A stretch of 64,000 bases of DNA from Actinopolymorpha rutila (GTDB taxonomy: Bacteria; Actinomycetota; Actinomycetes; Propionibacteriales; Actinopolymorphaceae): assembly GCF_013407855.1 (NCBI RefSeq), contig NZ_JACBZH010000001.1, forward strand, positions 2,356,001 through 2,420,000, read 5' to 3'. Position numbers and translations under genes: made by a program. Shown here piece by piece: positions 53,566 to 62,215 of this stretch. Numbering within the stretch: the first letter of the stretch is position 1; every line of letters begins with the position of its first letter. The notes beneath the pieces are model-generated. The model saw only the letters and a program-made list of their open reading frames with translations, searched no databases and was not told the DNA's origin.

Positions 53566-54333
53566 GTGATCGCCGCCGCCGTGTGCCCACACCCACCGCT
53601 GCTGGTCCCGGCACTCGCCGGCGCGAACGCCGAGGAGCTGGCCGGCCTGCGATCGGTCGCCCGCTCCGCCGTAGGCCAACTGCTGGCCGCCGGCCCCGAC
53701 GTGGTGGTCTGCGTGGGTGCCGCGCCGGCCGCGCACACCGTGCTCACCTGGGGCAGCACCGCGTCCGGATCGCTCGCCGCGTACGGCGTCGACGTACGCG
53801 TGGGTCCCCCCGGCACGGCGGAGCGCTCCGGTGACGAGACGGACCCGGACCTCCCACTCGCGCACACGATCGGCGCCTGGCTGCTGGACACCTGCGGCTA
53901 CACGGGGGAGCGCTGCTACGTCGGCGTACCCGACTTCTACGACTCCGACCGGTGTGCGGACCTCGGCGCCAACCTCGCCACTTCCCTCACCACCACCCTC
54001 ACTGGGCAGGCAGCCAGAATCGGCCTCCTGGTGATGGGCGACGGCTCCGCGCGCCGGGGCCAGCACGCCCCCGGAGCCGCCGACCCGCGCGCACCGATGC
54101 TGGACGCGCTGGTGGCCACCTCGCTGGGAGCGGGCGACCTCGACGGACTCCGGGGGCTTCGACCCGACCTGGCGCGTGAGCTGCTGGTTGCCGGCCGGGC
54201 GGCCTGGCAGGTGCTGGCTGGTGCGGCCGGCGCCGCGGTGGCGAGCGGTCGCCGGCTCGAACCGCGTCTCCTGGCGGACGAGGCGCCCTACGGCGTCGGC
54301 TACTTCGTCGCGTACTGGCAACTGCTCGACTGA
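53566..54333 (+). CDS. Class III extradiol dioxygenase subunit-B-like protein
   Basis: 255 residues with the LigB-like fold: VIAAAVCPHPPLLVPALAG, VVVCVGAAPAAHTVLTWGS, LLVMGDGSARRGQHAPGAADPRA and the C-terminal DEAPYGVGYFVAYW. Such proteins lie next to miaA in many actinobacteria. The His of CPHPPLL may be an iron ligand, but the full iron-binding set of true extradiol enzymes is not evident, so dioxygenase activity is doubtful. I chose GTG 53566, where the family begins; an in-frame ATG 53482 gives an unrelated basic leader. It probably shares a functional, not operonic, link with miaA, since a hairpin follows. Confidence 0.78.
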   Translation: MIAAAVCPHPPLLVPALAGANAEELAGLRSVARSAVGQLLAAGPDVVVCVGAAPAAHTVLTWGSTASGSLAAYGVDVRVGPPGTAERSGDETDPDLPLAHTIGAWLLDTCGYTGERCYVGVPDFYDSDRCADLGANLATSLTTTLTGQAARIGLLVMGDGSARRGQHAPGAADPRAPMLDALVATSLGAGDLDGLRGLRPDLARELLVAGRAAWQVLAGAAGAAVASGRRLEPRLLADEAPYGVGYFVAYWQLLD

Positions 54334-54334
54334 C

Positions 54335-54362
54335 CACCCGGGGACGCCGGTGTCCCCGGGTG
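54335..54362. terminator. Hairpin after the extradiol-like gene
   Basis: CACCCGGGGAC and GTCCCCGGGTG form a perfect 11-bp stem with a 6-nt loop, starting 1-2 nt after the stop and 170 bp before miaA. Confidence 0.6.
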
Positions 54363-54534
54363 CCGCGAGCGTTCGGCGCAATGGTGGACTTGGGGGTGGT
54401 TCCGTGATGGCCCAGGTGATGGTTCTGGTGGTGGTCCGGGGGTGGAACTCGCTCGTGCGAGTCCTACCCGAGGCGAACCAACCGCACACCACGCCGTCAT
54501 CACGCCGTGCCCACCGGAGAAGGAGACCGAACGC

Positions 54535-55497
54535 GTGACCAGGCCCTCGGTGCTCGCCGTCGTCGGACCGACCGCGGCCGGCAAGTCCGACCTCGCCGTC
54601 GAGCTCGCGCTGCGCCTGCACGGTGAGGTGGTCAACGCAGACTCGATGCAGGTCTACCGGGGGATGGACATCGGGACCGCCAAGCTGCCGCTCGCCGAGC
54701 GCGGCGGCGTACGCCACCACGTGGTGGACGTCCTCGACGTCGGTGAGACCGCGACCGTGGCGGAGTTCCAGCAGCGGGCCCGGTCGGCCATCGCCGACTG
54801 CCACGATCGCGACGTGCTCCCGGTCGTGGTGGGCGGGTCGGCGTTGTACATCCGGGCCATCCTGGACAGGTTCGAGTTCCCCGGCACCGATCCGGCGATC
54901 CGTGGACGACTGGAGGACGAGCTCGCGCGGGCCGGCGCCGAACGCCTGCACGCCCGGCTGGCCGAGCTGGACCCGGCCGCGGCCGCGGGGATCCTGCCGA
55001 CGAACACCCGGCGGATCGTGCGCGCGCTGGAGGTGGTCGAACTCACCGGGCGGCCGTTCACCGCGAGCCTGCCCGCCTACGAGTACGCCTTCCCGGACGT
55101 GTGTCAAGTCGGCCTTGACGTACCCCGGGACGTGCTGGACGAACGCATCCGCGAGCGGGTGGACCGGATGTGGGACGCCGGGTTCGTCGCGGAGGTACGC
55201 CGGCTGGACGCAGCCGGGTTGCGGACCGGCCTGACCGCCGCTCGGGCGCTCGGCTACTCCCAGGTGCTCGCGTTCCTCGCCGGTGAGTGCACCGAGCAGG
55301 AGGCGAAGGAGTCGACCGTACGCGCGACCCGGCGGTTCGCGCGCCGGCAGGACTCGTGGTTTCGCCGAGACCCGCGGATCCACTGGCTGCCGTACGACGC
55401 GCCGGATCTGGTCAATCGCGCCGTCGACCGCGCAGCCGGCCGTGCTGCCGGCAGCACTGCGCACGACGCCGTTGACAACGCCCCCGACCTGGGCTGA
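54535..55497 (+). CDS. miaA: tRNA dimethylallyltransferase
   Basis: Transfers dimethylallyl from DMAPP to A37 of tRNAs reading UNN codons, producing the MiaB substrate. 320 residues with P-loop GPTAAGKS (11-18), NADSMQVYRGMDIGTAK, the VVVGGSALYIRAILD substrate region, TRRIVRALEV and ARRQDSWFRRD. The Ala/Asp-rich C-terminus is slightly extended. GTG 54535 follows AAGGAG. miaB lies 15 kb away, the interval having been filled with the accessory sugar region. Confidence 0.95.
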   Translation: MTRPSVLAVVGPTAAGKSDLAVELALRLHGEVVNADSMQVYRGMDIGTAKLPLAERGGVRHHVVDVLDVGETATVAEFQQRARSAIADCHDRDVLPVVVGGSALYIRAILDRFEFPGTDPAIRGRLEDELARAGAERLHARLAELDPAAAAGILPTNTRRIVRALEVVELTGRPFTASLPAYEYAFPDVCQVGLDVPRDVLDERIRERVDRMWDAGFVAEVRRLDAAGLRTGLTAARALGYSQVLAFLAGECTEQEAKESTVRATRRFARRQDSWFRRDPRIHWLPYDAPDLVNRAVDRAAGRAAGSTAHDAVDNAPDLG

Positions 55498-55669
55498 CAC
55501 CCTCGCCGCGTAGGTTTGTGACAACCCGCCGACGAGGTGAGCTTCCCCCGGCCGGCGTGCGAATCCCGTGATCCCTGGCATGATCGTCCACCTTCGCCAG
55601 CGTGGCTCCGGGCGGGCCTTATCGGCAGATTCGGTCGGAAGCCCCGAGCCGACGAGAAGGGAGCAGTCG

Positions 55670-57505
55670 ATGCGTCGATCCGTCGTCGTCACCGCGGTGG
55701 GGGCGCTCGTCGCCGCCACCGCGCTGGGGCCGGCCGCGGCGGCCGATCCGCCGCGTGGTCACCAGCCGAGTAACGAACCGGTCAAGACACCGGTTGCCCG
55801 TGGTTACGGCGGTGGTGTCGCGACCGTCGACCTGGACGCGACGCGGGCGGGCATCGACGTCCTCCGCCGGGGCGGCAACGCGGTCGACGCCGCGGTGGCC
55901 GCGGCCGCCACCCTCGGCGTCACCGAGCCCTTCTCAGCGGGCCTCGGCGGCGGTGGCTTCTTCGTCTACTACGACGCGAAGTCGGGCAAGGTGCACACCA
56001 TCGACGGCCGCGAGACCGCGCCGGCGAGTGCCACCGACAAGCTGTTCGTCGACCCGAAGACCGGCAAGCCGTTGTCGTTCCAGGACGCCCGGGTGAGCGG
56101 TCTGTCCGTCGGGGTGCCGGGCACACCCGCGACGTGGGACCGCGCGCTGGACAAGTGGGGCACCTGGTCGCTGCGCCGGGCGCTGGCACCGGCCACGAAC
56201 GTGGCCTCACAGGGGTTCGTGGTCGACGACACCTTCCGTTCCCAGATCCAGGAGAACGCCGACGTCTTCGACGACTTCACGTCCAGCCGCAAGCTCTACC
56301 TGCCGGACGGCGCGCCGCCCGCGGTCGGCTCGGTGTTCCGCAACCCCGACCTCGCGCACACCTACCGCATGCTGGCCGGCGAGGGCATGAAGCCGTTGTA
56401 CGACGGTGAGCTCGGCGCCGAGATCGCGCGGACCGTGCAGCACCCGCCGGTCACCTCCGACGCCGACCGGGTGGTCCGTCCGGGCGCCATGACCACCGAC
56501 GACCTGGCCGCCTACGACGCACCCCTGCGCGCACCGACCAAGGTCGACTACCGCGGCATGGACGTGTTCGGCATGGGCCCGCCGTCCTCGGGCGGCTCGA
56601 CCGTCGGCGAGGCGCTGAACATCATCGAGGCCGCCAACCCAGACCACCAGGACAAGGTGGGCGTGCTGCACACCTACCTCGAGGCCGCCGCGCTCGCGTT
56701 CGCCGACCGCAACCGCTACGTCGGTGACAGCGACCGGGTGGACGTGCCGCTGCCGCAGCTGCTGTCCCAGGGCTTCGCCGGTGAGCGCGCGTGCGAGATC
56801 CGGCCCGACGCCGTACTGAAGAAGCCGGTCGCACCGGGCGTGCCCGACGGCGACTACGGCGACTCCGCCGCCTGTGGCACCAAGGCCGCGGTCGCGCCGG
56901 CCGACCAGCGGGAGGGAGTGTCCACCACCCACCTCACCGCGTCCGACAAGTGGGGCAACGTCGTGTCGTACACGCTCACCATCGAGCAGACCGGCGGCTC
57001 GGGCATGGTCGTGCCCGGGCGCGGCTTCCTGCTGAACAACGAGCTGACCGACTTCAACTTCGAGCCCACCCAGGGCGACGCACCCGACCCCAACCTGCCC
57101 GGTCCGGGCAAGCGGCCCCGGTCGTCGATGTCGCCCACCATCGTCGCCAAGGACGGGCAGCCGGTGCTGGCGCTGGGCAGCCCGGGCGGCGCGACGATCA
57201 TCACCACCGTCCTGCAGACCCTGGTCAACCGCTACGAGTTGGGGATGAGCCTGCCGGACGCGGTGGCGGCGCCGCGCGCGTCCTCGCGAAACACCGCACT
57301 CGAGGCCGAACCGGCATTCCTCGCCTCTCCGGAGGGGAAGGCACTGGTCGCCAAGGGGCACGCGTTCAAGTCCGTACCGGAGATCGGCGCGGAGACCGCA
57401 CTGCAGTTCGGTGAGCGGGGCGCGGTCGAGGCGGTCGCCGAGCCCACCCGCCGCGGCGGCGGCTCGGCGATGGTCGTCCTGCCCACGGACGGCCGTCACC
57501 GCTGA
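55670..57505 (+). CDS. ggt: Secreted gamma-glutamyltransferase
   Basis: 611-residue Ntn hydrolase of gamma-glutamyl compounds such as glutathione-like thiols. A signal peptide (1-25, ending GPAAAADP) directs export. The large subunit has GGNAVDAAVAAAATLGVTEPFSAGLGGGGFF (quoted in full length 31 would exceed limits, so key parts: GGNAVDAAVA and SAGLGGGGFF) and DGRETAP. The processing site is STTHLT with Thr419 as the predicted autocatalytic nucleophile. The small subunit has SMSPTIV, LGSPGGATIITTV and APR near the end. ATG 55670 is preceded by AGAAGGGAG. It lies between miaA and dapF but is probably independent, and a strong terminator follows. Confidence 0.92.
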   Translation: MRRSVVVTAVGALVAATALGPAAAADPPRGHQPSNEPVKTPVARGYGGGVATVDLDATRAGIDVLRRGGNAVDAAVAAAATLGVTEPFSAGLGGGGFFVYYDAKSGKVHTIDGRETAPASATDKLFVDPKTGKPLSFQDARVSGLSVGVPGTPATWDRALDKWGTWSLRRALAPATNVASQGFVVDDTFRSQIQENADVFDDFTSSRKLYLPDGAPPAVGSVFRNPDLAHTYRMLAGEGMKPLYDGELGAEIARTVQHPPVTSDADRVVRPGAMTTDDLAAYDAPLRAPTKVDYRGMDVFGMGPPSSGGSTVGEALNIIEAANPDHQDKVGVLHTYLEAAALAFADRNRYVGDSDRVDVPLPQLLSQGFAGERACEIRPDAVLKKPVAPGVPDGDYGDSAACGTKAAVAPADQREGVSTTHLTASDKWGNVVSYTLTIEQTGGSGMVVPGRGFLLNNELTDFNFEPTQGDAPDPNLPGPGKRPRSSMSPTIVAKDGQPVLALGSPGGATIITTVLQTLVNRYELGMSLPDAVAAPRASSRNTALEAEPAFLASPEGKALVAKGHAFKSVPEIGAETALQFGERGAVEAVAEPTRRGGGSAMVVLPTDGRHR

Positions 57506-57578
57506 CACGAGCACGGGCATCGCGGGCACATTCCGGCGCCGCGGTGATGCGGCCGACCCCGTAGCCTGGGACGGACGT

Positions 57579-57619
57579 ACGTCTGCCCGGCCCGCCGAGG
57601 GGCCGGGCCGGGCAGACGT
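57579..57619. terminator. Terminator hairpin after ggt
   Basis: ACGTCTGCCCGGCCC and GGGCCGGGCAGACGT form a perfect 15-bp stem with an 11-nt loop, 74 bp after the ggt stop. Confidence 0.65.
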
Positions 57620-57656
57620 CAGGCGGTACCAGCCGTAGTCAGGCGGTACCAGCCGT
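57618..57656. repeat. Tandem 20-bp direct repeat upstream of dapF
   Basis: GTCAGGCGGTACCAGCCGT occurs twice, at 57618 and 57638, identical over 19 bp. Each unit has a KpnI-like GGTACC core within an imperfect inverted repeat. It lies between the ggt terminator and the dapF start. Confidence 0.75.
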
Positions 57657-57718
57657 CGTACGTCGGGTGAGGGCAGCCGGGTAGAGCCGGTGTCGGGTGC
57701 AGGAAGGAACGTTCGCGC

Positions 57719-58573
57719 GTGAGCACATCCACGGTGGCCTGGGTCAAGGGCCACGGCACGGAGAACGACTTCCTGCTCGTCCACGACCCCGACGGCACCA
57801 CGTACCCCCACCTGGACGCCGCGGCGGTCCGTCAGCTGTGTGACCGGCGGCGCGGCGTCGGTGCCGACGGTGTCCTGCGGGTGGTGCGCACCGACGCGGT
57901 CGAGGACGGCCAGGCCCTCGCCGGTGCGGCCGAGTGGTTCATGGACTTCCGCAACGCCGACGGCTCCGTGGGCGAGATGTGCGGGAACGGCGTCCGCGTG
58001 TTCGCGCAGTTCCTGCGCACCCGTGGCCTGGTCGACGGCGCCGGCGAGGTGCCGGTGGCGACCAGGGCGGGCCTGCGGCCGGTGCGATTCGAGGCCGACG
58101 GGCAGCTGACGGTCGGGATGGGCGTGCCCGGTTTTCCCGAGTCCACCGGTCTGGTGATGTCGGCCGGCGGGCGTACGTGGGACGCGGTCGCGGTCGACAT
58201 GGGCAACCCGCACGCGGTGGCGATGGTCGACGACCTCGCCGACCCGGGCGCCCTGCTGGACCCACCGGTCTGGACGCCGGCCGAGGTGTTCCCCAAGGGC
58301 GTGAACGCGGAGTTCGCCGTGCGCCGGGGCGATCGGCACGTGGGGATGCGCGTGCACGAACGCGGCGTCGGCGAGACCCGGTCCTGCGGCACCGGTGCGT
58401 GCGCGGTGGCCGCGAGCGTGGCCCGTGCCGACGGCGTGACCGCCCCCGCCTCCTACCGCGTGGACGTTCCCGGCGGTACGCTCACCGTCGCCCTGCTGCC
58501 CGACGGTTCGGTGGAGATGACCGGACCGGCCGTCCTCACCGCCCGCGGCGAGCTGGACCTGGCCCTGGGCTGA
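57719..58573 (+). CDS. dapF: Diaminopimelate epimerase
   Basis: PLP-independent racemase converting LL- to meso-diaminopimelate for peptidoglycan and lysine. Both catalytic cysteines are present: Cys88 in MCGNGVR and Cys223 in SCGTGACA. Also KGHGTENDFLLV, FRNADGS and MGNPHAV. 284 residues, normal length. GTG 57719 follows AGGAAGGAAC. The usual neighbours miaA and hflX flank it at short distance, with ggt, a small ORF and a ManD-like gene interposed. Confidence 0.95.
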   Translation: MSTSTVAWVKGHGTENDFLLVHDPDGTTYPHLDAAAVRQLCDRRRGVGADGVLRVVRTDAVEDGQALAGAAEWFMDFRNADGSVGEMCGNGVRVFAQFLRTRGLVDGAGEVPVATRAGLRPVRFEADGQLTVGMGVPGFPESTGLVMSAGGRTWDAVAVDMGNPHAVAMVDDLADPGALLDPPVWTPAEVFPKGVNAEFAVRRGDRHVGMRVHERGVGETRSCGTGACAVAASVARADGVTAPASYRVDVPGGTLTVALLPDGSVEMTGPAVLTARGELDLALG

Positions 58574-58767
58574 GCGGTGCCGCCGGCGTGGCCGGCATCC
58601 GAGCGCTTCCCGGAGTGCTGATCGGACCGCCTTCCCGGGCGCTGCCCCTGAGTGCCGGCACCAGGGTCGGTCTGGGTCACCCCCCTGAGTATCCGACCGG
58701 GTTTTCTCCTCCCGAAGACGGAGTCGACGCCCGACCTGTGACGCAGGAGATTGTCGGCGGTCGGGGA

Positions 58768-58773
58768 TACGGT
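58768..58773 (+). promoter_or_regulatory. -10 element of the 54-aa ORF (probable leaderless start)
   Basis: TACGGT (context GATACGGT) ends 7 nt before the ATG at 58781; no ribosome binding site. Confidence 0.35.
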
Positions 58774-58780
58774 CGAGAGC

Positions 58781-58945
58781 ATGGACACCAGCAGCCCACC
58801 AGACGGCGAAGACGTGCTGCGTGCGCAGCGGCGTCGGGCCGTCCTGAGGCAGGTGCGGGCCCGGCAGGCGTCGGCCGTTGCCCGGAGGTCCGCGATCGCC
58901 CGGACGGCCGTCCTTCTCCGCTCCGCCAACTACCACGAACGCTGA
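58781..58945 (+). CDS. Small basic protein of unknown function (54 aa)
   Basis: Unrecognised. It reads MDTSSPPDGEDVLRAQRRRA and continues as an Arg/Ala-rich helix ending LLRSANYHER: an acidic head, then a strongly basic amphipathic segment. Support is positional: a TANNNT -10 lies 7 nt upstream of the ATG, as for other leaderless genes here, and the stop codon sits inside a perfect 12-bp terminator stem. Against it are small size and no known homologue. The 207 bp between dapF and this ORF hold nothing else I can identify. Confidence 0.42.
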   Translation: MDTSSPPDGEDVLRAQRRRAVLRQVRARQASAVARRSAIARTAVLLRSANYHER

Positions 58946-58979
58946 GGAAGAGCCCGCGCGGCCTCTCCCTCAGCGTTCG
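58936..58979. terminator. Bidirectional terminator between the 54-aa ORF and the ManD-like gene
   Basis: CGAACGCTGAGG (58936-58947) and CCTCAGCGTTCG (58968-58979) are perfectly complementary over 12 bp; the left arm contains the small ORF's TGA. It lies 17 bp from the convergent gene's stop. Confidence 0.65.
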
Positions 58980-58995
58980 GTCATCAGCTCGACCG

Positions 58996-60312
58996 TCACG
59001 GACGCTGCACGGTGCCGTCCGGCAGCCGGGTGCGCGTCCATGCGTCCCTGACCAGCGGCTCCACCGGCGGGAACTTCGCCGCGAGTTCCTCGTCCAGGTC
59101 GACGCCGAGTCCCGGCGTGTCGCTCGGCCACAGGTGACCGTCCCGCACCTGCGGGCAGCCGGGGAACACCTCCGCCGCGGTCTCGCTGAAGACGTGCTGC
59201 TCCTGGATGCCGAAGTTCGGCGCGGCGAGGTCGAGGGCGAGGTTGGCGGCATGGCCCACGGGGGAGACGTCGCCCGGGCCGTGCCAGGCTGTCCTGATCC
59301 CGAACAGCTCCGCGGCGTTGGCGAGGCGCCAGGCCGGCGTCAGTCCGCCGATCGCGGAGATGTGGCAGCGTACGAAGTCGACCAGCCGGTCCCGTACCAA
59401 CGGCACGTACTCCGCCGGGTTGGTGAACAACTCGCCGATCGCCAGCGGCGTGGCGGCCTGCGCCCGTACCGTCGGCAGCCAGCCGAGGTCCTCCGGTGCC
59501 AGCAGGTCCTCCAGGAAGAACAACCCGAACGGCTCCAGCGCCTTGGCCAGCCGGACCGCCTGCGTCGGGTTCAGCCGTTCGTGCACGTCGTGCAGCAGGT
59601 GGACGCTCTCACCCAGCTTGTCGCGCAGGTGGGCGAACAGCTCCGGTACGACCCGCAGGTAGGAGTCCGGGTCCCAGGCGTCGGGCACCAGCGCGGCCCG
59701 GGTCGATCCGGTGCCCGAGCCCACCGGCCCACGCTCGGGAGCGCCGGGTGCCGAGGACACGCCGTACGTCAGCGCACCGGGCACCGCGACCTGGCAGCGG
59801 ACGTACCTGTAGCCCTTCTCCGCGAACTCGCGTACGCCGTCCTCCACCTCCGCCGAGTCCCGCCCCGAGGCGTGCCCGTAGACGGGGACCGCGCTGCGGC
59901 ACCGGCCGCCCAGCAGCTGCCACACGGGCAGCCCGGCCTGCTTTCCCTTCAGGTCCCACAGCGCCATGTCGACGCCGGACAGCGCGTTGTTGAGGACCGG
60001 GCCCGACCGCCAGTACGAACTCACGAACAACGAACTGGCGATGTCGGTGACGTCGGCGGGGTCGCGACCGACCAGCTGGGGAGCGAGGTAGGAGTCGACC
60101 GCCTCGGCGACCGCGCGGGCACGCTGGGTGAACGTCGCGCAGCCCAGGCCGTAGAGCCCGGGGTCGGAGGTCTCGATCTTCACCACGACGAGGGTGATGT
60201 TCTCCGGCGCGGTGAGGATGGTCCGAACCCTGGTGATCCGCGTCCCTCCGCTTCCGGGGGCCTGCCAGGGCGGAGCGGCGAGGGGTTCGGGGCTGTGCTC
60301 GGGCGAGGTCAC
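58996..60312 (-). CDS. ManD/RspA-like enolase-superfamily sugar-acid dehydratase
   Basis: 438 residues, mandelate-racemase/enolase superfamily, ManD subgroup. The metal ligands and catalytic residues keep the ManD spacing: Asp242 and His244 in LLHDVHERLNP, Glu268 in FFLEDLLAPED and Glu294 in AIGELFTN (26 residues apart each, as in characterised D-mannonate dehydratase). HGPGDVSPVGHAANLALD and PNFGIQEQ agree. A Gly/Ser/Pro-rich loop insertion lies at about 185-205. The substrate may be D-mannonate or D-gluconate; ManD members vary widely in activity. GTG 60312 with GGAAGGAAG upstream; a longer TTG start at 60345 is possible. Confidence 0.82.
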   Translation of the reverse strand: MTSPEHSPEPLAAPPWQAPGSGGTRITRVRTILTAPENITLVVVKIETSDPGLYGLGCATFTQRARAVAEAVDSYLAPQLVGRDPADVTDIASSLFVSSYWRSGPVLNNALSGVDMALWDLKGKQAGLPVWQLLGGRCRSAVPVYGHASGRDSAEVEDGVREFAEKGYRYVRCQVAVPGALTYGVSSAPGAPERGPVGSGTGSTRAALVPDAWDPDSYLRVVPELFAHLRDKLGESVHLLHDVHERLNPTQAVRLAKALEPFGLFFLEDLLAPEDLGWLPTVRAQAATPLAIGELFTNPAEYVPLVRDRLVDFVRCHISAIGGLTPAWRLANAAELFGIRTAWHGPGDVSPVGHAANLALDLAAPNFGIQEQHVFSETAAEVFPGCPQVRDGHLWPSDTPGLGVDLDEELAAKFPPVEPLVRDAWTRTRLPDGTVQRP

Positions 60313-60626
60313 CAGGCTTCCTTCCGTTCTGTCCGTACCGTCCAAATGTCCGTATCGTCTGGGCGGCCTGTCAGGCGTGCTCTCGACCGGACTCTAGGGA
60401 GCATGGCCGCGTCGGTGCCACCGAACCGGCCCGGGTCGGTCCGGATGGGCTGGTTTCGGTCAGCCGGGCCACCCGGCGGGCGGGAGGCCGGGGTCCGGGC
60501 CCGGCCGAGCGGCACGACTCGCGGGACCGGAATCGACGCAGCCGCGACATATCCGGATGCACGACGGGCTAGGAGGTGCCACGATTGGGGAAGCTACGGC
60601 CGACCCGTGGCGTTGACTGGAGTTGT
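60313..60626. other. 314-bp divergent intergenic region with direct repeats
   Basis: Lies between the ManD-like gene and hflX. TGTCCGTACCGTC (60330) and TGTCCGTATCGTC (60347) are direct repeats (12 of 13 identical), 17 bp apart, close to the ManD-like start and perhaps a regulator site. No clear hflX promoter is seen. Confidence 0.4.
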
Positions 60627-62120
60627 ATGACACTACGACGCGAAGATCACACCGACGCCGACCGTCTGCCCACGACGGCCCAGACGGCACCGGCGGACGA
60701 CGCCGACCTGCGCCTCACGGTGGTCGACCGGGAGTATCCGGTGGACGACCCCGCGACAGGCGAGCTGGACCTGGAAGACCGCCAGGCCCTCCGGCGGGTG
60801 GCCGGATTCTCCACCCAGCTCACCGACATCACCGAGGTCGAATACCGCCGGCTCCAGCTGGAGCGAGTGGTCCTCGTCGGGGTGTGGACCGGTGGCAGCA
60901 TCGCCGACGCCGAAAACTCCCTTGTCGAGCTCAAGCTGCTCTCGGAGACGGCCGGCGCGGAGGTGCTGGAAGGACTGATCCAGCGGCGCAGCCGACCCGA
61001 CCAGGCGACCTACATCGGGCGCGGAAAGGTCGAGGAGCTGCGCGACGAGGTGATCTCCACCGGCGCCGACACCGTGATCTGCGACGGTGAGCTGAGCCCC
61101 GCCCAGCTGCGCAACCTGGAGGAGCGGGTCAAGGTCAAGGTCATCGACCGCACCGCGCTGATCCTCGACATCTTCGCCCAGCACGCCAAGAGCCGTGAGG
61201 GCAAGGCGCAGGTCGAGCTGGCCCAGCTGTCCTACTTCCTTCCCCGGCTGCGTGGTTGGGGTGGCAACCTGTCCCGCCAGGCCGGCGGTCGTGCCGGCGG
61301 CAGCACCGGCGGTGTCGGTGTGCGTGGCCCCGGTGAGACGAAGATCGAGCTCGACCGGCGCCGCATCCGCACCCGGATGGCCAAGCTGCGCCGCGACATC
61401 GAGGGCATGAAGACCGGCCGCAGCACCAAGCGGCTGCGGCGCCGCCGCAACGCCGTACCCTCCGTGGCGATCGCCGGCTACACCAACGCCGGCAAGTCCT
61501 CGCTGCTCAACCGGCTCACCGGTGCAGGGGTGCTGGTCGAGGACGCGCTGTTCGCCACGCTGGATCCGACGACCCGGCGAGCCACCTCACCCGACGGGCG
61601 GCTGTTCACCCTGACCGACACGGTCGGCTTCGTCCGGCACCTGCCGCACCAGCTGGTGGAGGCGTTCCGGTCGACGCTGGAGGAGGTCGCCGAGGCCGAC
61701 CTGGTCGTACACGTCGTGGACGGGGCGCACGCCGACCCCACGGGCCAGATCAGTGCCGTACGCGAGGTGCTGGCCGAGGCCGGGGCGGGCGACCTGCCGG
61801 AGATCGTGGCGATCAACAAGGCCGACCTCGCCGACCCGATCGAGCTGGCCCGGCTGCAGACGTTGCTGCCCCGGTCCGTCGTGGTCTCCGCGCGCACCGG
61901 CGCGGGCGTCTCCGAGCTGTTGGAGATGATCGGCGCCGAGCTGCCGCACCCCGAGGTCGAGGTGAGTGCGCTCGTTCCGTACGCCCGCGGCGACCTGGTC
62001 GCCAAGGTGCATGAGCACGGCGAGGTGATCGAGGTCGAGCACACCGCCGACGGCACCCGGCTGCGCGCCCGGGTCGATCCTGGCCTGGCGGCGACCCTGA
62101 ACGGCTTCGCCACCGCCTGA
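60627..62120 (+). CDS. hflX: GTPase HflX
   Basis: 497-residue ribosome-associated GTPase that splits stalled ribosomes under stress. The N-terminal HflX domain has EYRRLQLERVVLVGVW, DQATYIGRGKVEELR and FLPRLRGWG. A glycine-rich linker (GGRAGGSTGGVGVRGPGE) leads to the G domain with P-loop GYTNAGKS (284-291), G3 DTVGFV, G4 NKAD and SARTG. ATG 60627 has GGAG 4-5 nt upstream. An actinobacterial neighbour of dapF/miaA; a strong terminator follows. Confidence 0.95.
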   Translation: MTLRREDHTDADRLPTTAQTAPADDADLRLTVVDREYPVDDPATGELDLEDRQALRRVAGFSTQLTDITEVEYRRLQLERVVLVGVWTGGSIADAENSLVELKLLSETAGAEVLEGLIQRRSRPDQATYIGRGKVEELRDEVISTGADTVICDGELSPAQLRNLEERVKVKVIDRTALILDIFAQHAKSREGKAQVELAQLSYFLPRLRGWGGNLSRQAGGRAGGSTGGVGVRGPGETKIELDRRRIRTRMAKLRRDIEGMKTGRSTKRLRRRRNAVPSVAIAGYTNAGKSSLLNRLTGAGVLVEDALFATLDPTTRRATSPDGRLFTLTDTVGFVRHLPHQLVEAFRSTLEEVAEADLVVHVVDGAHADPTGQISAVREVLAEAGAGDLPEIVAINKADLADPIELARLQTLLPRSVVVSARTGAGVSELLEMIGAELPHPEVEVSALVPYARGDLVAKVHEHGEVIEVEHTADGTRLRARVDPGLAATLNGFATA

Positions 62121-62168
62121 GCGCGCGGACGTGTCACGCGTACCTACGGCTGCAACGCTCTCGCGTCG

Positions 62169-62207
62169 CCGGGTGTCCTCGGGGGGTTGATCCCCCGAGA
62201 CACCCGG
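62169..62207. terminator. Bidirectional terminator between hflX and rhomboid gene
   Basis: A 16-bp stem with one bulged C (62169-62185 with 62192-62207), loop GTTGAT, between convergent genes. Confidence 0.7.
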
Positions 62208-62215
62208 CCGGCCCG

